A stretch of 64,000 bases of DNA from contig JAIRXS010000020.1 in the NCBI GenBank assembly GCA_031268145.1, forward strand, positions 1 to 64,000, in the 5' to 3' direction. Shown one piece after another: positions 42,681 to 52,221 of this stretch (position 1 is the stretch's first letter; every line of letters begins with the position of its first letter). Source of the DNA: Candidatus Endomicrobiellum siamense (GTDB lineage: Bacteria > Elusimicrobiota > Endomicrobiia > Endomicrobiales > Endomicrobiaceae). A model generated the notes under the pieces. It was given only the letters and a program-made list of their open reading frames with translations, did no database searches and had not been told where the DNA came from. Position numbers and translations under genes: made by a program.

Positions 42681-43040
42681 TTATTGACATTTTATTATAA
42701 ACAATATAATATATATTGTATTGTTAATACTTGGACCCACTACATATAGTAATTTTGATTGCTGATACTAAACTTAACAAGTGATTCCGTTAAAATTGTA
42801 AGCATCCCAGATGCTATCATAAAAAAAACGAAAATTACAAATACAAAATAAAGTCACTATTTTTAAGCAATGGAAAGGCATGGTTATTGGGTTAGACATT
42901 TGCCTAGTGTTCTTAATCCATAAGACCTGTCTGATATGTATTAATAAATTTAAATTATTATAGATATTGTTTAATTTTATATTAATTTTTGTAACCTTGT
43001 TCGAAAAGGATGAGAGTTTTTTATATTTAAGAGGGACAAA
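42681..43040. other. Gene-free stretch between toxin fragment and nrdD
   Basis: It holds an A/T palindrome at 42701-42719 (ACAATATA-ATA-TATATTGT) and otherwise AT-rich sequence. The nrdD promoter and leader are here; AGAGGG lies just before the nrdD ATG. I see no clear tandem NrdR boxes near the gene. Confidence 0.4.
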
Positions 43041-45170
43041 ATGGAAAATGAAAATTTGTTTAGATCTATTGTAAAAAGAAATGGCATTGTAGAAACATTT
43101 AATCACAAAAAAATTACACAAGCCATAGAAAAAGCAGGTAATGCAACTGGAGAATTTGGAAAAAACATTGCAGATAAACTTACTCTTAAAGTTCTATCTA
43201 TACTACACGAAACTGCCAAAAACAAAAAACCTTCTGTTGAAGAAATTCAAGACATAGTTGAAGAAGTTTTACTATCTTCTATTTATAAAAAAACAGCAAA
43301 AGCTTATATTTTATATCGTGATCAACATACACAAATAAGAGAAATTACATCTTCATTTAATGTAAATTTAGTTGATCAATACTTACAAAAAATAGATTGG
43401 CAAGTCAATGAAAACAGCAATATGTCTTATTCTTTACAGGGTCTTAACAATTATATTTCTTCTGAAATTAGTAAAGTATATTGGTTAAATAAAATTTACC
43501 CAGACAATATACGCAAAGCTCATTGTGAAGGCGACCTACATATACACGATTTAGGTCTCTTAGGAGCTTATTGCGTAGGCTGGGACCTACAAGATTTACT
43601 TATAAGTGGATTTAAAGGAGCGTCCGGAAAAGCTGAAAGTAAGCCAGCAAAACATTTCAGAACAGCACTCGGACAAATTATAAACTTTTTTTATACTTTA
43701 CAAGGCGAAAGCGCTGGAGCACAGGCATTTTCAAACTTCGACACCTTACTTGCACCATTTATTTACTATGATAAACTCTCGTATAAAGATGTTAAACAAT
43801 CCTTACAAGAGTTTTTGTTTAATATAAATGTCCCTACAAGAGTGGGGTTTCAAACCCCATTTACAAATTTAACAATGGATCTAACAGTTGCCCCTCACTA
43901 CAAAGACGAACCTGTAATAATAGGAGTAAAGCGTCAAAACAAAAAATATGGTGATTTTCAAAAAGAAATGGATATATTAAACCAGGCATTTTTAGAATTA
44001 ATGCTTGAAGGAGATGCTAAGGGCAGAGTATTTACATTTCCTATCCCGACTTACAATATTACAACCGATTTTGATTGGGACAATGAAAACATCAAAGCGC
44101 TTTGGGATATAACAGCAAAATATGGAATACCTTATTTCGCAAATTTTGTTAACTCTGACATGAAACCAGAAGATGCAAGAAGTATGTGTTGCAGACTTAG
44201 GATAGATAACAGAGAACTTCAAAAACGAGGAGGTGGACTTTTCGGAGCTTCTCCTTTAACAGGCTCCATTGGAGTTGTCACTATTAATCTGCCTAGAATA
44301 GGTTATACCGCAAAAAATGAAATAGATTTTTTAGAAAAACTTAAAAACAACATGGGCATAGCAAAACAAAGTTTAGAAATAAAAAGACGAGTTTTAGAGA
44401 AGTTTACCTCTGGCAACTTATATCCATATATGAGCTTTTACCTTAGAAGTGTAAAACAACGTTTTGATCAATACTGGCAAAATCACTTTTCTACAATTGG
44501 ACTTGTAGGCTTAAACGAAGCTTGCCTAAATTTATTTGGACAAGATATAGGGAGCCAAAAAGGTAAAGAATTTGGCAATAAAGTTTTAGATTTTATGAGA
44601 AACATTCTTATTGATTACCAACAAGAAACTGGGAACAACTACAATTTAGAAGCCACCCCTGCTGAAGGCACGTCATATAGGCTTGCTAAACTTGACGCAA
44701 AACTATATCCAGATATAATTTCTGCCAGTCCTGTAAAAGAAACCCCTTTTTACACAAACTCTAGTCAGTTGCCTGTAAACTATACAGATGATATTTTTGA
44801 AAATTTAGACCTTCAAGATTCTATGCAGTCTAAATACACGGGCGGTACAGTTTTGCATATATTCGTTGGAGAAAAAGTTAAAGATACGCAAGCCTTAAAA
44901 ATGTTTATAAAAACAGTGTGCAAAAATTATAAATTACCTTATTTCTCTATAACCCCAACATTCAGCATCTGCCCAAATTGTGGCTACATTGAAGGCGAGC
45001 GCAATGAATGTCCAAAATGTAAAAATGAAACTTGTGAAGTATATTCAAGAGTTGTAGGATATTTAAGACCTGTTTCTTTATGGAATAAAGGGAAAAAAGA
45101 AGAATTTAAAATACGTAAAACATATTGCCCTTGCAGCAATAATAATTATAAAAAAGGCGGCAGGGGATGA
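43041..45170 (+). CDS. nrdD: Anaerobic (class III) ribonucleoside-triphosphate reductase
   Basis: Makes dNTPs without oxygen using a glycyl radical. The N-terminal ATP-cone (RSIVKRNGIVETFNHKKI) is followed by the ten-strand barrel (GDLHIHDLGLLGAYCVGW), the Zn-finger (CPNCGYIEGERNECPKC) and the radical loop RVVGYLRPVSLWN with Gly~673. 709 aa is full size. AGAGGG precedes the ATG. The stop overlaps the nrdG start by four bases. Confidence 0.97.
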   Translation: MENENLFRSIVKRNGIVETFNHKKITQAIEKAGNATGEFGKNIADKLTLKVLSILHETAKNKKPSVEEIQDIVEEVLLSSIYKKTAKAYILYRDQHTQIREITSSFNVNLVDQYLQKIDWQVNENSNMSYSLQGLNNYISSEISKVYWLNKIYPDNIRKAHCEGDLHIHDLGLLGAYCVGWDLQDLLISGFKGASGKAESKPAKHFRTALGQIINFFYTLQGESAGAQAFSNFDTLLAPFIYYDKLSYKDVKQSLQEFLFNINVPTRVGFQTPFTNLTMDLTVAPHYKDEPVIIGVKRQNKKYGDFQKEMDILNQAFLELMLEGDAKGRVFTFPIPTYNITTDFDWDNENIKALWDITAKYGIPYFANFVNSDMKPEDARSMCCRLRIDNRELQKRGGGLFGASPLTGSIGVVTINLPRIGYTAKNEIDFLEKLKNNMGIAKQSLEIKRRVLEKFTSGNLYPYMSFYLRSVKQRFDQYWQNHFSTIGLVGLNEACLNLFGQDIGSQKGKEFGNKVLDFMRNILIDYQQETGNNYNLEATPAEGTSYRLAKLDAKLYPDIISASPVKETPFYTNSSQLPVNYTDDIFENLDLQDSMQSKYTGGTVLHIFVGEKVKDTQALKMFIKTVCKNYKLPYFSITPTFSICPNCGYIEGERNECPKCKNETCEVYSRVVGYLRPVSLWNKGKKEEFKIRKTYCPCSNNNYKKGGRG

Positions 45171-45742
45171 AAATCGCTGGATTACAAAAATTATCATTAA
45201 TAGACTACCCTAAAATCCCTGCCGCTATTATTTTTACACAAGGGTGTAATATGAAGTGTCCTTATTGCCACAATCCACAGTTAGTTTATCCTAACCTATT
45301 TGAAAATTTATTAAATGAAAACGAAATTTTTACATTCTTGAGCAAAAGAGTAAGATTGTTAAAAGGAGTTGTTATAACAGGAGGAGAACCAACTATACAA
45401 AAGGATTTAGTTGAATTTATACTAAAAATTAAAAAGTTTGGTTTTCTTGTTAAACTTGACACAAATGGTACAAATCCCAACGTTTTAGAAGAGCTCATAT
45501 CAAAGAAATTTATTGATTTTATAGCAATGGATATAAAATCTGGCTTTACAAAATATCACACCTTCTTTAAAGGCGCCTTAAATTCAATTAAAACATCTAT
45601 TGATATAATCAAAAGTTCTAATATAGCGCATTTATTTAGGACAACTTATGATAAAAACTTACTACAAGATTCAGACATAGAAAGTATTAAAAGTTTTATA
45701 GGCAAGTCTACTTATTATATAGTTCAAAAATGCAATAAATAA
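45167..45742 (+). CDS. nrdG: Anaerobic ribonucleotide reductase activating enzyme (radical SAM)
   Basis: Generates the glycyl radical on NrdD with SAM and a 4Fe-4S cluster. The cluster motif is CNMKCPYCHN (Cx3Cx2C), followed by GVVITGGEPT, the SAM-binding GGE motif, and KLDTNGTNP. At 191 aa it is the compact type also called PflA-like/NrdG2. The ATGA overlap with nrdD indicates coupled translation. Confidence 0.93.
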   Translation: MKIAGLQKLSLIDYPKIPAAIIFTQGCNMKCPYCHNPQLVYPNLFENLLNENEIFTFLSKRVRLLKGVVITGGEPTIQKDLVEFILKIKKFGFLVKLDTNGTNPNVLEELISKKFIDFIAMDIKSGFTKYHTFFKGALNSIKTSIDIIKSSNIAHLFRTTYDKNLLQDSDIESIKSFIGKSTYYIVQKCNK

Positions 45743-45793
45743 AATTCGCAAACGTTAAGATTATTTAAACTAAGACAAAAAAAACTATATTAA

Positions 45794-47053
45794 TTATTTC
45801 TCAAAAGTAAACTCAAAATCGCCAATTCGTATTGTGTCGCTTGTTTTTGCGCCCATCTTTTCTAATTCTATTTCTAAACCCATTTTTTTTAGAATATTTT
45901 GATAACGACGTAAAGAATCGTCTTCATTAAATTTAGTCATCTCTGTAAGAGTTTGGACTTTTGAACCTGTAACCACAAAAACGCCATCTTTATCAAGTTT
46001 TATTTTAAACTCTGGCTCATAAATATATTTTTTTATTGGTATTGTTTCAATTTCTTCTGGACTAAAAACAGCTGGTTTGGAAAGTATTTTTACTATCTCT
46101 TTTAGTAAAGAGTCTATACCAATTCCAGTTACAGCTGAAATCTCAAAAAACTTTTTATTTTTAAAATTTTTCTTAAATTTTTTAATATGCGTATTAGCAC
46201 TAGGCAAATCAATTTTATTTAAAACTACTATTACTTGTTTTTTTAAAATATACTTAGAATATTTTTTTAACTCGTTATTTATAATTTTATAATTATTGTA
46301 GGGATCTTTATCATCAAAGCCACTAACATCTATTATATGTAAAAGCAGTTTTGTACGTTTTATATGTCTTAAGAACTCAAGCCCTAGCCCCTTTCCTTCA
46401 TGCGCACCTTCAATTATGCCAGGAATATCAGCCGCAACAAAACTTTTTCCTTTATAATCTACAACCCCTAAATTTGGTGACAATGTCGTAAAAGGATAGT
46501 CTGCAATTTTTGGACTAGCAGCTGAAATCTTAGATAAAAGGGTAGATTTTCCCGCATTGGGAAACCCAACAAAACCAACATCTGCAATTAAACGCAATTC
46601 TAAATTGATTTCTGCAGTTTCCCCTAATTCTCCCTTTTCTGCAATTCTTGGCGCTGTGTGTCTGCCTGTTTTAAAAGAAGCATTTCCTCTACCGCCCCTT
46701 CCACCCTTAACAACTAAAACTTTTTCCCCCGCAGTTTTAATATCTGCAAAAAGTTCTCCATTTTTAAACACCAAAGTACCCAACGGTATTTTTATTATTA
46801 AGTCCTGCCCATACCTGCCAAACTTATCACTAGGCAAACCTTTATGGCCATCTTCAGCATTAAACTTTGGTTTATAAGATAAGTCTAGAAGTGTTGTTTT
46901 GTGCGGGTCGCCTTCAAAATAAATATCTCCACCTTTACCACCATTTCCGCCATTAGGTCCGCCGTAAGGAACGTATTTTTCACGCCTAAAAGAAATACAG
47001 CCGTCGCCACCGCGTCCGGCTGTAAGAAAAATGTTAACTTTATCTATAAACAT
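45794..47053 (-). CDS. obgE: Obg family GTPase
   Basis: A ribosome-assembly and stress GTPase. The Gly-rich Obg domain (GGRGGDGCISFRREKYVPYG), the G domain with FPNAGKSTLL, DIPGIIEGAHEG and NKIDLP, and a C-terminal OCT domain are present (419 aa, normal length for the OCT-bearing type). It follows rplU and rpmA in the conserved L21-L27-Obg operon. Confidence 0.96.
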   Translation of the reverse strand: MFIDKVNIFLTAGRGGDGCISFRREKYVPYGGPNGGNGGKGGDIYFEGDPHKTTLLDLSYKPKFNAEDGHKGLPSDKFGRYGQDLIIKIPLGTLVFKNGELFADIKTAGEKVLVVKGGRGGRGNASFKTGRHTAPRIAEKGELGETAEINLELRLIADVGFVGFPNAGKSTLLSKISAASPKIADYPFTTLSPNLGVVDYKGKSFVAADIPGIIEGAHEGKGLGLEFLRHIKRTKLLLHIIDVSGFDDKDPYNNYKIINNELKKYSKYILKKQVIVVLNKIDLPSANTHIKKFKKNFKNKKFFEISAVTGIGIDSLLKEIVKILSKPAVFSPEEIETIPIKKYIYEPEFKIKLDKDGVFVVTGSKVQTLTEMTKFNEDDSLRRYQNILKKMGLEIELEKMGAKTSDTIRIGDFEFTFEK

Positions 47054-47076
47054 TAGACAAATTTATCCTTAAATTA

Positions 47077-47325
47077 CTATTCAACACTCACATAGCATCT
47101 GTTACCTGTTTTCTTCACAAACTTTACAGTGCCTGCACTTTTTGCAAAAAGAGTATTGTCTTTACCCATACCAACATTAACCCCAGCATGGTATTTCGTC
47201 CCTCTCTGGCGAACAATTATCGCACCAGCTGTAGCTTTTTGATCTCCATATATTTTCACGCCTAACCTTTGACCATGTGAATCACGACCATTAGTAGACG
47301 AACCTTGCGCTTTGACGTGTGCCAT
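47077..47325 (-). CDS. rpmA: 50S ribosomal protein L27
   Basis: An 82-aa protein near the peptidyl transferase center. It begins [20 protein letters not shown] and contains [15 protein letters not shown] and GKDNTLFA, family hallmarks. Its N-terminus is the short form without a cleaved leader. It lies between rplU and obgE. Confidence 0.97.
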   Translation of the reverse strand: MAHVKAQGSSTNGRDSHGQRLGVKIYGDQKATAGAIIVRQRGTKYHAGVNVGMGKDNTLFAKSAGTVKFVKKTGNRCYVSVE

Positions 47326-47350
47326 TTTACTATCTCCTAAAATTTAATGC

Positions 47351-47665
47351 TTATGCATTAATCTTTGTAATTTTTAGTTCCGTTACGTATTGACGATGCC
47401 CTTGCAGCTTTTTATAACCTTTTTTTGGTTTTCTTTTAAATACTAATATCTTTGGGGCCCTTTTTTGTGATATAACTTTAGCAACTACACTAGCACCTTC
47501 TACCAAAGGTTTCCCAACTGTAGCTTTATCTGCATCTGCAAGCAAAAGCACATCACTAAGAACTACTTCCTGACCAATTTCTGCTTCGTTAAGTTTTTCA
47601 ACAACTAAATTTAAACCTTCTTCTACTCTGTACTGCTTACCGCCTGATCTTATAATTGCATACAT
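47351..47665 (-). CDS. rplU: 50S ribosomal protein L21
   Basis: A 104-aa 23S rRNA-binding protein: MYAIIRSGGKQYRVEEG at the start, then VLLLADADKATVGKPLVEG, KRKPKKGYKKLQGHRQ and LKITKI. The ATG at 47665 has AAGGAG upstream; a longer frame to 47707 carries an unrelated N-terminus. First gene of the rplU-rpmA-obgE operon. Confidence 0.96.
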   Translation of the reverse strand: MYAIIRSGGKQYRVEEGLNLVVEKLNEAEIGQEVVLSDVLLLADADKATVGKPLVEGASVVAKVISQKRAPKILVFKRKPKKGYKKLQGHRQYVTELKITKINA

Positions 47666-47775
47666 TTGACATGCTCCTTTTTGGTTCGTATAATTTACAA
47701 AAATCATAAATATTTGTCAAATACTCTTGAGTATGAAAAATGCTTAAGAACTCAGTTATAATCAGGAGGATTTCA

Positions 47776-48966
47776 ATGATTTCACAAAGAGCACAATCTA
47801 TCATACCATCTCCAACTCTTTCAATTGATGCAAAAGCAAAAGCATTAAAACAAAAAGGCATAGATATTATAAATTTTGGAATTGGAGAGCCAGACTTTGA
47901 TACTCCTAAAAATATAAAAGAGGTAGCAATAACTGCTATAAATAGCGGTTTTACAAAGTATTGTCCTGTACCCGGCACGCTTGAAATAAAAAATGCAATT
48001 ATAAACAAACTTAAAAGAGACAATAACACTACATATCTTCCTGACGAAATAATTGTTTCAAGTGGAGCAAAACATTCTTTATACAACTTGTTTCAAGCAA
48101 TAATTGACCCTGAAGATGAAGTTATAATACCTGCTCCTTATTGGGTATCTTATACAGATATGGTCATTCTTGCAGGTGGAAAACCTATAATAATTAATAC
48201 TACAGACAAAAATAATTTTAAAATAACTAGTGATTTAATAAAAAAAGTTATAACAAGCAAAACAAAAGCAATAATTATTAATTCCCCTTCAAACCCTACA
48301 GGTGTAACATATTGCCAAAATGAGCTTAAAGAAATTGCTCAAGTATGTTTAGAAAATAAAATTCTTATAATTTCAGATGAGATATATGAAAAATTAGTAT
48401 ATGATAACTTTAAATTTACATCTATTGTTCAAGCTTATCCTCAAGTAAAAGATACTGCTATCTTAATAAATGGCGTATCTAAAGCTTATGCTATGACAGG
48501 CTGGAGAATTGGATACGCAGCAGGCAATAAAGAAATAATATCTGCAATGACTAAAATACAAAGCCAGTCAACATCTAATGCATCTTCTATATCAATTAAA
48601 GCTGCAGTAGAAGCACTAAATGGAACTCAAGAATACGTAGAGATTATGAGGAAAGAATTTGAAAAAAGAAGAAATTATATTGTTGAAAGATTAAATTCTA
48701 TAGAAGGTATAAACTGCATAAAACCTGAAGGTGCATTTTATGTTTTCCCAAATATTAGCTCTATTTTATGTAAAAGTTTTAATGGAAAAAATATCAATTC
48801 TGACATAGAATTTGCAGATTATTTACTTAATCAAGCTAGAATTGCAGTTGTCCCTGGCACTGCATTTGGAGCAAAAGGATATATAAGAATATCTTATGCA
48901 ACTTCTATTGAAAACATACAAAAGGGTATTGGCAGATTAGAAAATGCCTTAAAAAACAAAATTTGA
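47776..48966 (+). CDS. aspC: PLP-dependent aspartate/aromatic aminotransferase (class I)
   Basis: A 396-aa fold type I aminotransferase. It has INFGIGEPDFDTPKNI, FTKYCPVPGTLEIK, the SPSNPTG motif, SDEIYEKLVYD and the PLP-binding Lys in NGVSKAYAMTGWRIGY. This subgroup (AspB/AAT-Ibeta) transfers amino groups between aspartate or related acids and 2-oxoglutarate. The ATG at 47776 follows AGGAGG; an upstream frame to 47740 is ignored. TATAAT at 47757-47762 may be its -10. Confidence 0.92.
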   Translation: MISQRAQSIIPSPTLSIDAKAKALKQKGIDIINFGIGEPDFDTPKNIKEVAITAINSGFTKYCPVPGTLEIKNAIINKLKRDNNTTYLPDEIIVSSGAKHSLYNLFQAIIDPEDEVIIPAPYWVSYTDMVILAGGKPIIINTTDKNNFKITSDLIKKVITSKTKAIIINSPSNPTGVTYCQNELKEIAQVCLENKILIISDEIYEKLVYDNFKFTSIVQAYPQVKDTAILINGVSKAYAMTGWRIGYAAGNKEIISAMTKIQSQSTSNASSISIKAAVEALNGTQEYVEIMRKEFEKRRNYIVERLNSIEGINCIKPEGAFYVFPNISSILCKSFNGKNINSDIEFADYLLNQARIAVVPGTAFGAKGYIRISYATSIENIQKGIGRLENALKNKI

Positions 48967-48991
48967 CGCAACTATGTTTTTATGGTACAAT
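48963..48991 (+). promoter_or_regulatory. Promoter of the tRNA-Arg/tRNA-His pair
   Basis: TTGACG (48963-48968), a 17-base spacer and TACAAT (48986-48991) make a near-consensus sigma-70 promoter 17 bases before tRNA-Arg. Its -35 overlaps the aspC stop. Confidence 0.75.
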
Positions 48992-49008
48992 ACTCCTCGT
49001 TATACGGT

Positions 49009-49082
49009 GTCTCCGTAGCTCAATTGGATAGAGCAACTGCCTTCTAAGCAGTAGGTTGCGTGTTCAACTCACGCCGGAGACG
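49009..49082 (+). tRNA. tRNA-Arg (anticodon UCU)
   Basis: A full cloverleaf: acceptor GTCTCCG paired with CGGAGAC, D-arm GCTCAATTGGATAGAGC, anticodon loop CTTCTAA, T-arm GCGTGTTCAACTCACGC. The CCA end is not encoded. Confidence 0.95.
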
Positions 49083-49095
49083 TTTTAATTTTTTT

Positions 49096-49170
49096 GGTGG
49101 TTGTAGCTCAATTGGTTAGAGCGTCGGTTTGTGAAGCCGAAGGTTGCGGGTTCAAGTCCCGTCAGCCACC
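49096..49170 (+). tRNA. tRNA-His (anticodon GUG)
   Basis: Acceptor GTGGTTG pairs with CAGCCAC, with the extra G-1 at 49096 opposite C73, the identity mark of tRNA-His. The anticodon loop is TTGTGAA with GTG, and the T-loop is TTCAAGT. It is 13 bases after tRNA-Arg, with CCA not encoded. Confidence 0.95.
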
Positions 49171-49503
49171 CTTAATGTTTTTACTAGAACTTTTAAAATC
49201 TATTGTATTTTCAATTAGATTTTTGAGGTTCAATCCCGCAAGATTAAGTTTTCATCTATAAAAAGTAATGGCAATTTTTATAGCAAACTCATGCCATTAA
49301 AGTGCCGTTAAATGGTAAATTTGATTTAGAATTCAATTTTCCTCACGAGATATATTTCACGAGATATATTGCATGTAGTATAGGAACCAAATGCACAGGA
49401 GGAGGGCTTATCCAAGAAGAATTGAAATATATGGAATTTAATATGCCCTCTGGCAAGTTTGTTGTAGAGTTTCCAGATTAAGCCACCTTTAAACTATCAT
49501 TCT
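49171..49503. other. Gene-free stretch: decayed coding sequence
   Basis: Between tRNA-His and the first Fic remnant. Around 49365-49482 a plus-strand frame reads GTKCTGGGLIQEELKYMEFN and ends in a stop, a coding-like remnant without a start or a family I can name. The rest shows nothing. Confidence 0.4.
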
Positions 49504-49924
49504 TCTTTGTAAGTAATCCTCTTATTGATGGGAACGGAAGAACAGGAAGACTTTTAATAAACCTTATTTTGCTTAAAAATGGTCTTTTGCCTTTAATTAT
49601 CAGACCCAGAAACAGAAAGCAATACATAGATTTTATTGAAGAAGCGCAATTAACACAAAATACTCAGAATTCAATAAATTTATGCTTGTTGCTTATATAC
49701 GCTCTATGAATACTTATATAGAAATGTTTGACGAAAAGACTTTAGATATTCAAACAAATAAACTCTTTAAAATAAGCGAATTTGCAAAAGAGGCAGGTGT
49801 TCCTGTATCAACAATAAGATATTATTTGAGAATAGGGAAAATAAAATCTGTTTTTAGAACTGACGGTGACTATATGCTCTTTTCAAAAGACCAAATAAAA
49901 AATATTAAACATGGTTTGAAATAA
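49504..49924 (+). pseudogene. Fic family protein remnant with C-terminal MerR-like HTH
   Basis: The first part carries the Fic core in degenerate form (NPLIDGNGRTGRLLIN instead of HPFxDGNGRxGR) and KNGLLPLIIRPRNRKQYI. A frameshift near 49670 moves the rest into a second frame: MLVAYIRSMNTYIEMFDEK, followed by a winged-helix ISEFAKEAGVPVSTIRYYLR. The N-terminal half is missing. The 80-codon part (49682-49924) could survive as a small HTH protein, but it is best read as a broken Fic gene. Confidence 0.8.
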
Positions 49925-50037
49925 GTTATAATTGGAAATAAACTTTTTTAACTTCAGTCATAAACACCATTTAAAACTTATCGTGAAAAGTTGTAGTAAT
50001 GATTGCTTTTTCACGTATAGTTATATATAATTAATTT

Positions 50038-50930
50038 ATGATTAATAAAACCACTAAAGATAAAATTAAAGAGTTATTTAGTATTTATAAAAGTTTATCA
50101 AAAGAGAATAAAAATGTTTTACGGGAAATAGCTACAGCAGAAATTCCTGAAATGGTTTATAACTCAAACGCCATAGAAAACTCTACCTTAACTCTTGAAG
50201 ATACCGAAGATATCCTTTTGCAAAACAAAATAAAAAAAAACACTTCTCTTCGTGAGGTTTTTGAGACTAAGAATCTCGCCGTAATTACTGAAAATTTGTT
50301 ATATGAACCCAAGGAAGAATTGACTATAAAATTTATTTTATCTTTGCACAAAATTCTTTTAACAAACATTGACGATAGTGTTGCAGGACGTTTTAGAAGT
50401 GGCAAAGAATGGGTACGAATCGGTACTCATATAGAGGTGCAAATCCAGCCTTTACAAATAAATTAATGTATGAATTGGTAAAGAAATATAATGTCAAAGA
50501 TAAAACTTATTTTTTAGATAAAATAGCATATTTTCACGCTGAGTTTGAAATAATACATCCTTTTTGCGATGGAAACGGTAGAATAGGACGTGTTTTGATT
50601 AATCAACAGCTAATGAAACTTGGTTATCCACCGATAATTGTTCAAAACAAAAGTAAGTATAATGATTATTATCCTCTTTTTAATGATTACAGGATAAAAA
50701 ATAAATATGATGGATTCACTGAGAATTTTGCATTGCTTTTAATGGATTCTCTTAATAAACGAATTGCCATATTAAGTAGCAGTAAGATTATAAGCTTGGA
50801 TTTATGGGCAAAACAAAACAAGATTAAAGGTAACATAGCAGTAAATAAAGCCGCACGCCAAACAATACCTGCGTTCAGAATGCGTCAAAAATGGGTTATT
50901 TCGCAAGATGCCAAAGATAAAATCTTATAA
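50038..50930 (+). pseudogene. Frameshifted Fic family AMPylase
   Basis: Two overlapping frames (50038-50466 and 50409-50930) together make one ~290-aa class II Fic protein. The first holds the inhibitory helix SNAIENSTL (S/T-x3-E-G/N) and [13 protein letters not shown]; the second holds the catalytic [12 protein letters not shown] and a C-terminal helical domain. The natural junction VRIGTHIGANPAF is broken by a small indel near 50440. Everything else is intact, so the break is recent, or a sequencing or slippage event. Fic enzymes attach AMP to target proteins and often behave as toxin-antitoxin modules. Confidence 0.85.
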
Positions 50931-51107
50931 TTGGGAATAAACTTTTTCAAAATACTCTATTTCTTTATTGATCTTAATTAATTCAAGTATTTTTTTATCA
51001 GCATCATTCACGACATTCGTATGTAATAATCTTATCTTCGCTACTTCTTCATCAAAGGGAATAATCCATTTATATAATGTTTAGCAAACTCAAAAGCTTC
51101 CTTTCCA

Positions 51108-51290
51108 CTATTTATTAAGCATTGTGTCATCGATATCTTTTACACCAATAGCATGTCCATTTTTTCTATTCCAATATATATTTGTGCCTCCACAAGAATT
51201 AAGAAAAGAAACCACTTCTCTTTCTAGAGGGGTATTATCATCTATTATGCTCTTATATTCAATTTCGTGGTTTTCATTACTTTTTGACAT
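51108..51290 (-). pseudogene. AlbA_2/Schlafen-type ATP-binding regulator fragment
   Basis: A good start (AGGAG before the ATG at 51290) opens EIEYKSIIDDNTPLEREVVSFLNSCGGT, the beginning of the AlbA_2 domain, but the following strand reads NIYWNRKNGHAIGV instead of the expected IYIGI-KNGHAIGV, as two compensating one-base indels would produce, and a stop comes after ~60 residues. Downstream to ~50940 are further coding-like scraps (LLHTNVVNDADKKILELIK). A decayed accessory gene. Confidence 0.7.
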
Positions 51291-51293
51291 CAA

Positions 51294-51632
51294 TATTCTC
51301 CTAAGCTCTATGTAATAATTTTATTATATAAGATCCAATCAAACCCCTCATAGTTTTTCACTATAACTAAAACTAAAAAATTTAACGCGACCTTTATGCA
51401 TGTTGTACATGCCACCGATTAGCATAATTTCTCCTTATTATATAGATATTTACTTATGATTTGGAAGCATATTCAAGAAAAGACATGCATAAGCATAAAA
51501 ATTGTTCATAGACTTGACGTGTGAGTATAAATGCAGATTTAGTGTTGTTTTATAAACTCAGACTATATATTGTGCTTTACATAATAAAATTTTTGGACTA
51601 AACAGTTAAATATTTATCCTGCGCTAAATAAA
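51294..51632. other. Gene-free stretch before tRNA-Gly
   Basis: On the minus strand a 25-codon frame at 51348-51425 begins MLIGGMYNMHKGRV with AAGGAG upstream; it is probably the cut-off start of a lost gene. Nothing else is seen. Confidence 0.35.
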
Positions 51633-51704
51633 AGCGGGCGATGGGACTTGAACCCACGACCTTCTCGTTGGCAACGAGACGTTCTACCACTGAACTACAC
51701 CCGC
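51633..51704 (-). tRNA. tRNA-Gly (anticodon GCC)
   Basis: On the minus strand GCGGGTG pairs with CGCCCGC, D-arm AGTTCAGTGGTAGAACG, anticodon loop TTGCCAA, T-loop TTCAAGT; discriminator T. CCA is not encoded. Confidence 0.95.
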
Positions 51705-51720
51705 AAGTATAAATTTCAAA

Positions 51721-51802
51721 TGCTGAGGGCGGGATTTGAACCCGCATCCGGTTAAGGACACGCCCCTCAAACGTGCGCGTATGCCAGTTCCGCCACCCCA
51801 GC
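51721..51802 (-). tRNA. tRNA-Leu (anticodon GAG)
   Basis: On the minus strand GCTGGGG pairs with CCTCAGC; the anticodon stem CACGT/GCGTG encloses TTGAGGG (GAG); a long variable arm (TCCTTAACCGGA) marks a class II tRNA. It lies between secG and tRNA-Gly and is probably read out with them. Confidence 0.94.
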
Positions 51803-51815
51803 AACCAACTGGTAA

Positions 51816-52133
51816 TTATTTTATAGGCTCTACTGGAGCACTTACAGGGATATTAGAAAGATGTTTAACTATAGACATCATACCTATATTAGTAGAAAAC
51901 TTTGTAAGCATTAAAGATGTAAATAAAAATATACAAGCCATAACTATTGTCAACTTTTTTGTAAATGCCACGCCTGACGGCGCATTAAAAATTTGGTCTG
52001 AACCGCCGCCACCAAAGACACCTGCCATACCACCACTTTTTCCAGCTTGCAAAAGAACTATAGAAATTAATCCAATGCATACACTATAATGTACAAATTT
52101 AAATGCAAAAAATATTATATTTACTGTATTCAT
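51816..52133 (-). CDS. secG: SecG subunit of the Sec translocon
   Basis: A 105-aa protein with two membrane helices flanking the conserved loop VLLQAGKSGGMAGVFGGGGSDQIF. It assists SecYE and SecA (4705). It follows pgk by about 90 bases and ends 14 bases before tRNA-Leu. Confidence 0.93.
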   Translation of the reverse strand: MNTVNIIFFAFKFVHYSVCIGLISIVLLQAGKSGGMAGVFGGGGSDQIFNAPSGVAFTKKLTIVMACIFLFTSLMLTKFSTNIGMMSIVKHLSNIPVSAPVEPIK

Positions 52134-52221
52134 TATTTCCTATTCTACCATAAAATTCCCGACGTGTCAAGTTTTATAGTATCGTACTTATGCTTTCAAA
52201 AGCATAAGAGACCGAAACATT

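Noticed and set aside
42774-43121. 115-codon minus-strand open frame
   Set aside because: Overlaps the start of nrdD in antisense and shows no domain or ribosome site.
51009-51023. CACGACATTCGTATG, similar to the MITE end
   Set aside because: Only 12 of 15 matches, no interior similarity nearby; not counted as a copy.
51598-51804. 68-codon minus-strand open frame
   Set aside because: It lies across the tRNA-Gly and tRNA-Leu genes and simply reads through them.
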